Positions 10,630-20,345 of a stretch of 32,500 nucleotides of DNA are shown here, one piece after another (positions within the stretch are counted from its first letter, which is position 1; every line of letters starts with the position of its first letter). Origin of the DNA: Chara braunii (Eukaryota > Streptophyta > Charophyceae > Charales > Characeae); the NCBI GenBank assembly GCA_003427395.1, contig BFEA01000636.1, forward strand, positions 396,934-429,433. Direction: 5' to 3'. The translations under genes were made by a program, and so were the position numbers. Under the pieces are notes generated by a model, which saw only the letters and a program-made list of their open reading frames with translations, was not told the origin of the DNA and ran no database searches.

Positions 10630-10930
10630 CAAAGCCTGAGCAGCGACGAGGGGTGGCGAAGCCTAAGCAGCAGCGAGGGACGACGAAGCTTGACGACTGA
10701 ACACACTTACGAAGACGCACGTGCATCCACTGAGCCCCAGCCTGCCATGGCCAAAATGGAAAGACGTTTGCACAACTTTGGTCGACTAACACACCTCCGC
10801 CGCAGAAAGAAACGAAAACACGCTTGTAGACATCCGGGTCTGTAACACATCTCTGTCATAGATGGAAACAGAAAGACGATTGCACACCTGTGGAACTGAA
10901 ACACACCTCCACCACAGACTGAAACGTAAC
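10630..10930. repeat. Short tandem repeats, including a ~105-bp duplication
   Basis: Two layers are visible. At about 10636-10690 the word agcgacgagggg-ggcgaagc is repeated in variant form. At 10756 and 10861 a segment with aaagacg-ttgcaca-ctaacacacctccgccgcag recurs with substitutions about 105 bp apart. Open frames through here are low complexity on both strands, and I do not call a gene. Confidence 0.55.
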
Positions 10931-11167
10931 AACGAGATTTACGCAACGAAAATGACTCAGGACATACTCGCACATGAACCTCAAGTAGCAAATATTTGGG
11001 ACGTTTGGTACCATGTTTTTGCTCCTTCGGGTGCCCGTGTGGTTACCCACAAGTTCTCTGTCCAGAAAGGACACATTCATGGATGAACTAACACTCATGG
11101 TTGTTTACCTCATGTACGAATTTCATGAAATACCTCTCGGAGAAAAATAAATAAATTGAAAAAGTAA

Positions 11168-11197
11168 TTTGAGACCACCTATGGAGGTGGTCTCAAA
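11168..11197. other. Perfect 13-bp hairpin with ATGG loop
   Basis: TTTGAGACCACCT (11168-11180) is the exact reverse complement of AGGTGGTCTCAAA (11185-11197). The loop is 4 nt. A short A run and GGGTC follow. No neighbouring gene explains it. Confidence 0.7.
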
Positions 11198-11600
11198 AAG
11201 GGTCTTCCTGCGGCCCTAGAGACTGCAGACAAAAAGGTCACCAAACAGTATATTTGAGTAGAGGGCCTCTCCAATGTGACTCGGAAACAGCCTCGGATTT
11301 TGAGATTTGAGGTCATCAGGTGGAGAAGGTTGCGGTGCCTTGTTACCCTAGAATGAAGGGGGTATGAGATCAAGTGAGTTCTGGAACGTGGACTGAAAGC
11401 CTGGACAAACTTTCCGTCTGTTGAAGGGGGAATTCTGGATAGTAGGTTGTTTCAGTTTTGACCCCCCGCTCATATAGTTTTCGAAGTCTTTCCATATATT
11501 TTCAAAAACAAAAATACTTCGTAACTGTGCATTGAGTAACCTAGCAATAGGCCGGTAGGTCAACAGTTATTCATAATTTCGTAAAATGCTCATGAACTTC
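11198..11600. other. Intergenic DNA, nothing recognised
   Basis: No coding frame, RNA gene or repeat was recognised between the hairpin at 11168 and the retroposon end near 11600-11857. Confidence 0.45.
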
Positions 11601-11857
11601 TTTTGTAGTTCCCAGATTGTTCTTAGCCGAAATTCTTTTAGATTGTCTTAAAATTCTCTTGTACTCTTTTTGTAGTTCTCAGATTGTTCTTAGCCAAAAT
11701 TCTCAGATTATTCTTAGCCGAAGCCAGGTAATGGCCCTGGTATTCCAAATCCTTTGTATCATTTTATATGGGACGCTGGGCCCAGTTCCCAGCACGTGTT
11801 GCTCCCCACGAATAGACTGGAGCATTTATCAAAAAAAAAAAAAAAAAAAAAAAAAAA
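11600..11857 (+). mobile_element. A-tailed retroposon, 3'-module family copy 2
   Basis: The conserved module GCTGGgcccagttcCCAGC begins at 11775 and continues into cacgtgttgctccccacgaataga; GCTGG and CCAGC form a 5-bp stem. A tail of 27 A occupies 11831-11857. Upstream, about 11600-11720 holds repeated copies of agattgttcttagcc. The 5' boundary at 11600 is a guess, and no target duplication was seen. An ATG frame from 11731 runs through the module into the A tail and is not credible as a gene. Confidence 0.5.
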
Positions 11858-12104
11858 CCTCATTTAAGTATGCTCTTAGCAACATATTTATGCCCTATAA
11901 CGAACATCCTAACCATGATCGATAAAAGGTTTGTGTCGGTAGGGACCATCAACCACGTCACAGGGAAAAAAAATTCATGGTTATTGCACACCCCCTTTCA
12001 CACAACCTCCACCTGGACATCATCAACGGTTCATGTGTACACTGCAGGGTATCGTCCTTGCCCTGGACCAAACCAATAGCACTCACCCCTCCACTAATAT
12101 ACCA

Positions 12105-12205
12105 CGCAAGGCATGGTGGCGCAGCTTGGAGGATGCCCAACACGACCAACAAGATTTTAAACGAATCACACGGCCTAAAAGCACCGCTGAAAAAAAAAAA
12201 AAAAA
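12105..12205 (+). mobile_element. Possible decayed tRNA-headed SINE
   Basis: An A-box-like TGGTGGCGCAGCTTGG at about 12116 resembles the head of the SINE at 25720 (TTGGCGCAGTGG). A weak B-box-like aaacgaatcac follows near 12160, and a run of 16 A ends the segment at 12190-12205. No target duplication was found. It could also be an unrelated A-tailed fragment. Confidence 0.3.
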
Positions 12206-12700
12206 CGCCTTCCCTTCTAAATTTCTCCTAAGGCTCGCCACAACCCCTCCCCTTCTCGAAACGGAAACGTCGGACGCCGTCCAAAATCAATGTCAAACGA
12301 CCTCTATCACCTACCGCTGGATGCCCAACCTTCTACCTCGGCCACTACGCTTCTACCTACTGGTTTTAAGCGTGCCTACCTCACCTTTCCCTGGTGCCCA
12401 CTGACGCATTTTAAACCCTGGTTCATCCACGACGACATTCCTCAATGGAAAAGTTGCACTAAGCGATAAAACGCAATCTAGATAAGTGCAGCCTCCTGGC
12501 TGCGAACTGACCTTATGTAAGGCCCTAACAACCTTTTTTATTTTGTTTTGATAACATTAACATTTATTCCAAAAATCGTAGGAAGGAGGCTAGGAACCTC
12601 ACAATTCAATGCAAAATTATCCTGACAACGCTAGCCAGTTTATAGCTTACCAACAGGGCTAAGACCAAAACTAACTTCTTTAACGATGAAGCACATCTTA
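12206..12700. other. Intergenic DNA, nothing recognised
   Basis: No coding frame or repeat was recognised between the A tail at 12205 and the U6 copy. The T-rich run near 12535-12550 is simple sequence. Confidence 0.4.
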
Positions 12701-12709
12701 ACATCGGGT

Positions 12710-12855
12710 CTCGTATCTCATTCCTTTTTTCTTTGTTTTTTTTAATTTGGACAATTTCTCGATTTATGAGTGTCATCCTTGCGCAAGGGTCATGCTAATT
12801 TTCTCATCGTTCCAATTTTAACGGATGTCCCGAAGGACACTCATATCCCATTCCT
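12710..12855 (-). mobile_element. Retroposon insertion unit carrying the U6 copy, with 16-bp target duplications
   Basis: The flanking 16-mers ctcgtatctcattcct (12710-12725) and ctcatatcccattcct (12840-12855) match at 14 of 16 positions and sit directly outside the U6 copy plus its A-rich tail. Read on the minus strand the order is duplication, U6 5' end, U6 3' end, A-rich tail (12743-12726), duplication. This is the arrangement left by LINE-driven insertion of an RNA copy. Confidence 0.8.
12744..12838 (-). pseudogene. U6 spliceosomal snRNA retropseudogene
   Basis: The minus strand reads as U6 from end to end: the 5' stem-loop GTCCTTCGGGACATCCG, then AAAATTGGAACGAT, ATTAGCATG, CTTGCGCAAGGATGACAC, and AAATCGAGAAA near the 3' end. 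U6 is the catalytic snRNA of the spliceosome. This copy is about 95 nt, a little short of the usual length. The ACAGAGA box, which pairs with the 5' splice site, is damaged: GATACAGAGAAGATT in typical U6 is GATGAGAAAATT here, three bases shorter. With that loss, an A-rich tail instead of a T-run terminator, and flanking target duplications, it is almost certainly a dead retrocopy. No TATA or USE promoter element was seen upstream. Confidence 0.9.
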
Positions 12856-12949
12856 AAGACATTATTTCCCAAAAGTCAGTCTTGAAGCTCTGTAAAAGGG
12901 GAGGAAACCTACAATCCAAAAGTAGGTTCCTCTAATTCCGAAAGTTAAA

Positions 12950-13914
12950 CCCTGAAAATGCAAAAAAATTGGAGGACAAAATTTTGCTATTTTATCTGAA
13001 GTTCTCAGTTCGAGGGCCTATGCCTGGACCTATCCATGCTCATCGTGCTTTAACCAGTCTGCCAAAATCACTTTGCCTACCTCAAATACTGATGCTAAAT
13101 GATTGATGTCCAATAGTCCAGAATTTGCGAAACCCGTAGCTACCTCGAGATGATCTGACTGTGCACTTCCTCAATCAGTGGAGATCACGAGGCGCAGGCC
13201 AGCTTTAACCATAGATATTTGTTGATGAACTTTTATAAAAACTTCGATGTTCCTTAATTTCCATAACACTTTCTGCACTACGCCTTTACAAACCAAGGCA
13301 GCGTAGCCTCAACCCTGGTTGGTGCCCTCTGGTGGTATGTTAAACAATATCTAGTGGTCTGGCCAGTTTCACTTTGCCTCTGTCCATTTTTGTCATTGAT
13401 GCTTCCACCATTCCCAGAGTTTGTCTACTAGAGGACAGTAGAGCCACAGGTGCTTTGTGGATCACAACCCCAGTCACACCTTGTGCAGGTCAGGTACTGG
13501 TTCATACCTCTTTGATGTAGCCAATAGGTTGAAGATATGACTACCAAAGTCTGCCCCCACAGGAGACTGGTCTGTCGCTGCACAGGAAGTTTCTTCATAA
13601 AGTTCTTGTAAATCTGCGTTTTGTTGCCTCTCTATAACTTGATTTTAGATTGTGGTTGCTCCCACTTTTGTCGAGTATAGAGTGAGGGGTATAAATTTTA
13701 CATTCACCCCTTCCAGCTTCCACCCAAACAACAGTGGGTCAACCTTATAGGTTATTTATTTTTGTATCAGTAGAATTTTCTCCTCGGAGAGGTTACCATT
13801 TTGTTCCACCACCCGAGCTTTTGTCATCCCCACTGAGGTTTGGATTGCAGTTTCGCGCTCCCACTTCACAGCGGTTTTAATAATTTAACTTTTTTCCACT
13901 ATCCACTTCTCACC
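12950..13914 (-). mobile_element. 3' part of a decayed LINE (C-terminal zinc-finger region), minus strand
   Basis: In the minus-strand frames, broken by several stops and shifts, a C-terminal LINE region is readable. It includes MNQYLTCTRC and HLWLYCPLVDKLWEWW (about 13400-13520), which match the Cys/His zinc-binding module found after the reverse transcriptase of plant L1-like elements (zf-RVT). The same strand and order as the RT fragment at 16329-18540 indicate one element split by later insertions. The exact 3' end is uncertain; the U6 retrocopy lies just beyond it. Confidence 0.65.
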
Positions 13915-13946
<32 letters not shown>

Positions 13947-14272
13947 CATCCACGGGATGCCTATTATTGGAGGTGATAAGAGCATCCTCCAATAATAGGT
14001 TCCCAGTTATAGATGGTTCTTATCTATTGGTGGGGAGCTGCACCAGCTGGAAACCGGGTCCAGCATCCTAATTATAAAAATGGAGCAAGAAGTAAGTTGT
14101 AAACGATGGACAACATTGATTACCCTCGAACAAGGGGATTGATTGTCCATCAGACCAAAATGGTGGACCAACCTTTTCTCCGACAACGGCTCAATCAATC
14201 ATATACCCAGTCACCTACCAAACCCTAATGAGAAGAATCCCCAGACCTTTCCGATCCAGAGACACACCGACC
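13915..14272 (-). mobile_element. A-tailed retroposon, 3'-module family copy 3, with probable target duplication
   Basis: The A tail appears as 25 T on the plus strand (13915-13939). The family module lies at 14064-14023 on the minus strand (GCTGGacccggtttCCAGC, then tggtgcagctccccaccaatag). The sequence CCACTATCCA occurs immediately left of the tail (13896-13905, within 13896-13914) and again at 14273, giving a probable diverged target duplication and an element of about 358 bp. No tRNA, 5S or 7SL head is recognisable at the 5' end. It sits inside the LINE, next to the long inverted repeat. Confidence 0.6.
13960..13999. other. Perfect 14-bp hairpin within retroposon copy 3
   Basis: CCTATTATTGGAGG (13960-13973) and its exact reverse complement (13986-13999) flank a 12-nt loop. 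It lies between the family module and the A tail. The other two module copies lack it. Confidence 0.8.
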
Positions 14273-14321
14273 CACTATCCAATCTCTTCCACTCATCAGG
14301 GATCAATTACTGCAATTAAAT

Positions 14322-16328
14322 TGCAAACCCTTGCCCGCCTATCTAATAGGATGCTAAGATGATCAGAAAATTTCGAAATCACAAGAATCAGGTCGAAAAT
14401 TACTATTTCTTATTTAGAAGCCACACCCACCCATCTGGACCGGTGACCGGATATGGGTGGGCACAGCGCGTGGTATATGCCTATCATTACTTGAATTAGT
14501 GAAAGAGGACCACGTGACTTATGTATCGTTTTTCTTATCTGTCTGATTATAATAGACCGTGTTGTCAGCGGATGCACACCCACGTCAAAGCAGTAGACCA
14601 TATTAGTAGCCTAGTAGCCGTAATGTATTCGTAGCAATCAGGCTGACATAGCCCGGGGCACGTCACCCACCAATCCCCTCTGTCCATGGGATCTTCCGGT
14701 CCCGTCGCACCCCCTCAATCAAGACTAACTGTCCTGTTTTGGCCAGCCCAGTCAGAGACACCCTACCCCCCTGAACCCCTGCCCCCACTCTTACCCGCCT
14801 ATGAGATCCAAACCGGGGAGAGTCACATCCCCACCCACTACATGTGCTATAAGTATCTCTCACCTAGTGTCGGTGCAATAGCACAACCTCTAGCCCATTT
14901 TTAGTACATTCAGTATGAGTCGTCCCTGTTGACGGGAGCAGATGGCACATAACCTCATCCTGTTTTGCAACACTGGCTTGATCATGCTGCAGAAAGGCGT
15001 TGTGCTTGCAATTCCCTCCCAATTGATGTAGTGTTCTTGCAGAGGAGCACCACGTGTCGATCGCCGTTTGCTCCTGAATTATCGTTGCTTGCAATCATGC
15101 TGTAATTTCTCGTCTCCAATGACCATGGGGCTCATGAAGCTATCCTTGTCACCCTCAGACCAATTCACCCTTTGCAAATTAGTCATCATGAGACTGTGGT
15201 TATTATCTTGAGATCGATTAGGCAAGCGTGCTTCTCCATGTTTGAGGAGTTGCGTACTGCTATTTCACAATGTCGTGCGGTCATTGACGGCGAGGTTAAC
15301 AAAACACAGCAAGAGAAGACGACTAATCAAGTCTTCCTCGAGCTGAGCAAGCCTATTGGAGTCGTTGCTACCAAGGATTCTATTGGAGTGATGGCAATTG
15401 AAGTACAGGGGGATAATCGATCTCAAGATAATAACCACAGTCTCATGATGACTGATTTGCAAGGGGTGAATTGATCTGAGGGTGACAAGGATAGCTTCAT
15501 GAGCCCCATGGTCATTGGAGACCAGAAATTACAGCATGATTGCAAGCAGCAACAATTTTAGGAGAAAACGGTGATCGACATGCGGTGCCCCTCTGCAAGA
15601 CCACTACATCAATTGGGAGAGAATTGCAAGCACAATGTCTTTCTGCAGCATGATTAAGCCAGCGTTGCAAAACAGGATGAGGTTATGTGCCATCTGCTCC
15701 CGTCAGCAGGGATGACGCGTACTGCATGTACTAAAAATGAGCCAGAGGTTGTGCTATTGCGCCGACACCAGGTGAGAGATGCTTATAGCACGGGTAGTGG
15801 GTGGGCGTGTGACTCTTCCCCCTCTGGATCTCATAGGCGGGGAAGAGTGGGGGGAGGGGTTAAGGGCGGTAGTGTGTCTCCGACTGGGCTGGCCAGAACT
15901 GAATAGGTAGTCTTGATTGGGGGGGTGCGACGGGACTGGAAGATCCCACGGACAGAGGGGATTGGTGGGTGAATAGGTGACGTGCCTCGGGCTATGTCCG
16001 CCTCGTTACCTCGCTACGAATACATTACGGCTACTATGGTCTCGTGCTTTGACGTGGGTGTGCATGCGCTAACAACACGGTTTGTTATAATCAGACAGAT
16101 AAGAAAAACGATACATAAGCCACGTGGTTCTCTTTCACTAATTCAAGTAATGATAGGCATATACCACGCGCTATGCCCACCCATACTTTCGAAAACTTTC
16201 GGTCACCGATCGAGATGGGTGGGTGTGGCTTTTAAAACCAGAAACAGTAATTTTCGACCTGATGCCCGTAATTTTGAAATTTTATGATCATCTTAGCATC
16301 CTATTAGATAGGCGGGTAAAGGTTTGCA
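14322..16328. repeat. Long inverted repeat, arms ~0.9 kb with a 193-bp spacer
   Basis: The left arm, 14322-15220, is matched in reverse complement by the right arm, 15414-16328, along almost its whole length. The outermost pairing is TGCAAACC with GGTTTGCA; the innermost is AGATCGATTA with TAATCGATCT. Substitutions and small indels are scattered throughout (for example a block near 14430-14450 against 16190-16210), so the arms are old or were never identical. Parts of the arms hold C-rich and G-rich mirror segments (14640-14850 and 15780-15975). A transcript would form a very long hairpin. The block lies within the minus-strand LINE. No terminal target duplication was identified. Confidence 0.85.
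15221..15413 (+). other. Spacer of the long inverted repeat, open on the plus strand
   Basis: The unique spacer is open on the plus strand and continues open into both arms (about 15172-15474). It begins only at TTG, with no ATG at the start of the open stretch. The translated part is moderately protein-like (for example MFEELRTAISQCRAVIDGE). It may be a scrap of captured coding sequence. I do not recognise it. Confidence 0.3.
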
Positions 16329-18540
16329 TCCTAATATTTTCAACACCTTGTTCTCCTCATTTGCAACACCCTCCCTCTATGGTTAGGGATAGCTTTCAAG
16401 AGCCTTTTGTAGTTCTCCTTTACTGTATGAAGTTTTGGTAGTTGTTGCCTTAGGTCCTCCCAGTGCAGTATTCTTGCGTGCAATCGTCCCATATATAAGC
16501 AACCAGAACAACGTATTTTTCCATCCATGATCTGTTAAAATTGCCCCTGGCTCCCTGGTCCCAAAGGGACAGCTTGTAACGTCTTTTATCCAAATGTTAT
16601 CGAATAGGCATTGGTTGGCTATCTCGAGCTAGGTTGTAGGTTTTTTTATCTGTTGTAGCTTGATAGATGACTAGACTCGCAATTCCCTAGTTTTGTGTCC
16701 AGCAGACATATCCACAAATTGTATCTGCTCTTGAGGCCAAATTTGGTTGTTAAGATATATTCTCCCATTATCACCCACTACTTCCCTTCGTTATCCATTA
16801 ACACCTTGCAGAACCATTTGGCCAGCAAGGCATAGTTTTGGTGTTTGGCATAGTTCTGGTGTTTGGGGTTCAGTAGGCCCAACCCTCCTTGCTCCCTAGG
16901 GTGGGCCACCATTTCTCAAGCCACTTTGACTATAAATCCCTGGTTTTCTTAGGCGAGAGGCTTCCATAGATAGCGTGTTGCTACCCTTTTGATCTGTGAA
17001 TAGGCCTCATCACTTAGAAGATGGATCGTCGGTGGAAACCACGGAATAGAAAACGTTGCTAATGTTAGCACTAATGCTCCGCCAAAAAAGGAAAGCTTAT
17101 GGTTTCTGATCCAACCTACAACTCTCGTCGTGATCTTTTCCACCATAATTTTGTCATGTGTCAATGCAGAGTTTGATAGTGAGACCTGAATTCCTAGAAA
17201 CCGCTCTAAGCTATCCATTGGGATTTGGCGGAGGCCCCAATCCACACATATTTCATACAGGGAATAGATTAAATATATTGATTTGTCCTAATTAATAGAG
17301 GCATCAGATAACAGACAATACTTATCCAAAACATATCTAAATTCCATCATGGAAGAATGGTTGTTTTCTCATACCAACGTGAGGCCATCTACAATAGTTC
17401 CTCCTGTCCAGTGAATGGAGGATGGGATGCAGAGTCCTACGATAAGATCATTGTTCCTTATGTTATATAGCAAAATTTTTAGTTGTAGCACAAATAAAAG
17501 GGGTGCTAGGGGACAACCCTATGAAGAAAACGTGTTAGTTTATAGGGTTCGGACAGTTTGTCATTTACTAGTACTACCAAGGAGTACATGCCCTTTACGC
17601 ATTGCAGAAAGCAAGGGTCAAATCCCATCTTGGATAACGTATTGTGGACAAAGGTCCAAGCTACCTTATCGTAAGCTTTCTCCATGTCTCATAGGAGGAC
17701 AACTATATCCTTTTTTTCGTGCCCTATGATTTCCAAGGCTTGGGCCGTGGTAGTAATGTTTTCAAAAATAGACCGTCCCTTGATGAAGGCCCCTTGTTCT
17801 TTACCTATTAAGGTGGGAAGAATCTCTGCCAGTTCGATTGCAATGACCTTGGCAAAAATTTTATACACAACATTTAAAACAGAAATAGGGTAGCAGTTAG
17901 GGACATCGGTCTTATCGCCTTTCTTGCAGAGCAATGAAATGACCCCGGTTATAAAACCTTTTGGTAGTGAGCCCAAATTATTTGAGGAATTATACACCTT
18001 GCATAGAAACGGCCTAAATGATTGTCAACACTCTCTAAATAGTTCCACAAGTAGGCCATCTCACCCCGGATATTTACCTGGTGTTATTTTCTTGACAGCA
18101 CTCGTGGGCTCGTGCAGAGAAAGAAGAAATTTTAATTGGTCCCTAGCTGCTCTTGCAATATGTCTTGTGGTTCGACCCCAAAACTCAGATGAGGCCGTCA
18201 AGTCCGTCGCCGGGTGCCATTTTCCTAACAGTACTCGCGAACTCGTGCATAGAGAATGGAGTTTCTAATTGGTCCCTAGTTGCTCTTGCAATATGTCTTG
18301 TGGTTCAACCCCAAAACCCGATGAGGCCGTCAAGTTTGTCTCCAATGTGTCGAATGGTCGGCGCGATGTAACTATATCGCTGAAGTACTCCTAGGCATAT
18401 TCACACACGGAGATAGTGTCCGAGGCTTTAAGAGTGTTTATAGCAAAAGGATGGAAAAACTCCCTTATCAATGGTTTGGCCTGACGGAAGAGGAGTGACC
18501 GAAACGTAATTTTGATCATGCAGTTACATCCTACCATGCC
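16329..18540 (-). pseudogene. Decayed LINE reverse transcriptase, minus strand
   Basis: Frames on the minus strand, interrupted by stops and shifts, carry L1-like RT landmarks in order. Near 18100-18000 is KKITPGKYPG then DGLLVELFR. At 17997-17689 are GVISLLCKKGDKTD and PISVLNVVYKIFAKVIA, then GKEQGAFIKGRSIFENI. Near 17510 is GCPLAPLLFVLQL, near 17300 SDASINWDKS, and at 17245-16949 ERFLGIQVSLSNSAL and the following thumb region. The catalytic FADD box could not be read intact. The element would copy its RNA at a nicked target. The N-terminal endonuclease is absent, because the Ty3 element begins at about 18545. The C-terminal part is at 12950-13914, beyond two insertions. Confidence 0.8.
18076..18341. 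repeat. 133-bp tandem duplication within the LINE
   Basis: The word gcaatatgtcttgtggtt recurs at 18155 and 18288, and the flanking sequence (ctcgtgca-gag to gaggccgtcaagt) recurs with it. It duplicates the LINE segment just before the RT core; both GKYPG-like and MAPGD-like versions are visible on the minus strand. 133 is not a multiple of three, so the duplication also breaks the frame. Confidence 0.8.
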
Positions 18541-18544
18541 CGCA

Positions 18545-19213
18545 TTTTCAGTCGGGGCTGCCTTTTGCTTCGCAAAGTAGTAATCTACAAACAGGTCTCC
18601 CCACATAGCGGCACGGAACAAAGAGTACGCGCTTTGTGAAGCGGTCGACGACGACCAGCATAGCATCATGACCGCGGCGGGTCGGAGGACGAAGAGGACT
18701 GATAAAGTCAATCGAGGACTGCCAATGACCCTAAGGCATAGGAAGAGGTTGGAGCAAACCATAAGGCAAGTGGTTCACACAAGTGGGACACTTTGTGACG
18801 TAGTCCTTTATTGAGTCCTTGCGCTTCGGCCAGACGTACAGGCGGCTCACACGGGCCAACGTCTTGTGGAAGCCCATATGACCGGCGGCTGCCTAGTCAT
18901 GAGACTATGCTACTGCCCAGACACGTAGCTGTCCAGTGGAGGGAACGCAAATATGGGGCTCTCTGTTGCCCTATGAACCGTGCTAGTACACAAGACTGTT
19001 GTCCCCGAGAGAGTAGTTTGGTATAGTCTTGCCACTCCGAAGGGTCGCATGGATGTCACGATAGTCGGGGCAGTGGCGGTACAGAGTGTGAAACTCGTCG
19101 ATCACCGAGTGGTGGACAGTGGTGACCGGTATCGTAGCAAGGTGGATCTGCTCCAGATTATGGTCAGGGCGTCGGGATAAGGCATTTGTCACCCGATTGG
19201 TCTCACTCTTGAT
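18545..19213 (-). pseudogene. Ty3 integrase, N-terminal zinc finger and start of core, truncated
   Basis: After the RNase H linker (TTEHIKSETNRVTNALSRRP, about 19245-19185), the minus strand reads an HHCC zinc finger (GHMGFHKTLARVSRLYVWP and then CPTC, about 18880-18790) and the beginning of the catalytic core (SIDFISPLRPP, VVVDRFTK, about 18720-18640). Integrase joins the cDNA to host DNA. Stops interrupt the finger, and the core is cut off before its second catalytic acid, so it cannot work. Confidence 0.7.
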
Positions 19214-19569
19214 GTGCTCAGTGGTGAAACTAAACTCAGATAGGTCACGCCACCAGTGAACCTGCCGAGGAGTGAGCTTCGACTTTGTTAGAAAAGTCTG
19301 GACAACAGAGTTGTCNGTGCGCACCGTGAATAGTGCCCCGTGCAGGCAGTGAGGCCAGTGCCGAGTGGAATAAACTACTGCAAGAACTCATGTGCTCAGT
19401 GGTGAAACTAAACTCGGATAGGTCGCGCCACCAGCAAGCCTGTCGAGGAGTGAGCTCCAGATTTGTCAGAAAAGTATGGACAAAAGAGTTATCTGTGCGC
19501 ACTGTGAATGGTGCCCCGTGCAAGTAGTGACGCCAGTGCCGAGTGACATAAACTACTGCGAGAACCTCA
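19214..19569. repeat. 178-bp tandem duplication inside RNase H
   Basis: Sequence starting gtgctcagtggtgaaac at 19214 recurs at 19392, and both copies continue through gtgccccgtgcaag/ggcagtg and taaactactgc. It repeats the TDN-S-FVHTFLT segment of RNase H. 178 is not a multiple of three, so the reading frame is lost. The N at 19316 lies in the left copy. Confidence 0.85.
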
Positions 19570-20339
19570 CGTTCATCGACGGTGAAGTTTATCTCAGCGG
19601 GCAGGAGCTGACAGGAATAGAAGACTATCGGACAATCAACTGAGCGAGACTCGACACTGCCATCCTCGGCGACGGTACGATAATAGTCAAGAGAATGCTC
19701 GTAAGTAGCTGGACGAGTAGGCGTCAGGCGGGAAGCAGTGGTAGGGGTAGGGGGTGGGAGGTGAGGGATGCGAGGATGAGAGGAATAAGGAGAGGATGGA
19801 AAAATCTGAGAAAGCACTGCTGCTACAGCAAAGTCTGACACATCGGTGGTAAGGATAAAAGGGCGATCAAAATCGGGTAGATGGAGAACCGGTGCACATG
19901 TCACCACCTTCTTGAGGGAGCGGAAGGGGTACTCGTGGAGGGGTGTCCAAGACCATGGCGGGTTCTTCCGAAGGAGGGTAGAGGTAAGGACGTAGGAATA
20001 CCTAGCGTATCCCTGGATGAAGTTACTATAGTAACTAGCGAGGCTTAAGAAACTGTGAAGCTGCTTGGCGGATGTGGGGACGAGCCACTCCGCAATAGTA
20101 GTCATTTTCTCGTCGTTCATGTGGAAACCCTGGTCAAACACGTAGTGTCTTAAGAAATTCACATTGTGTTGAGCAAAGCGGCACTTGCTCAGCTTGGCGT
20201 AGAAGCCATGTCTGCACAAGCGGCCAAGGACGTCGCAAAGGTATCTGAGATGTTCCTCAAGGGTACGACTGTAGATCAGGATATCGTCGAGGTAGACGAG
20301 AACGTACTGCTCCAGGATGTCCATGAAGATGTCGTTCAT
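19245..20339 (-). pseudogene. Ty3 reverse transcriptase palm end and RNase H
   Basis: This long frame opens with an ATG at 20339, but that Met lies inside RT and is not a natural start. It contains the catalytic box VLVYLDDILIYS (YLDD), then the thumb and connection (FYAKLSKCRF, TSAKQLHSFLSLASYYSNFI), then RNase H: LTTDVSDFAVAAVLSQ with a first catalytic Asp, ERE-VLAVVYVTRHWRHYLHG, and FTVRTDNSFVHTFL. An insertion-like low-complexity part (about 19690-19800) sits between the first and second RNase H motifs. The end runs out of frame through the 178-bp duplication. Confidence 0.85.
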
Positions 20340-20345
20340 CGCCCT

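Noticed and set aside
12744-12838. Working U6 gene
   Set aside because: The ACAGAGA box is altered and shortened, the 3' end runs into an A-rich tail rather than a T run, and target duplications flank it.
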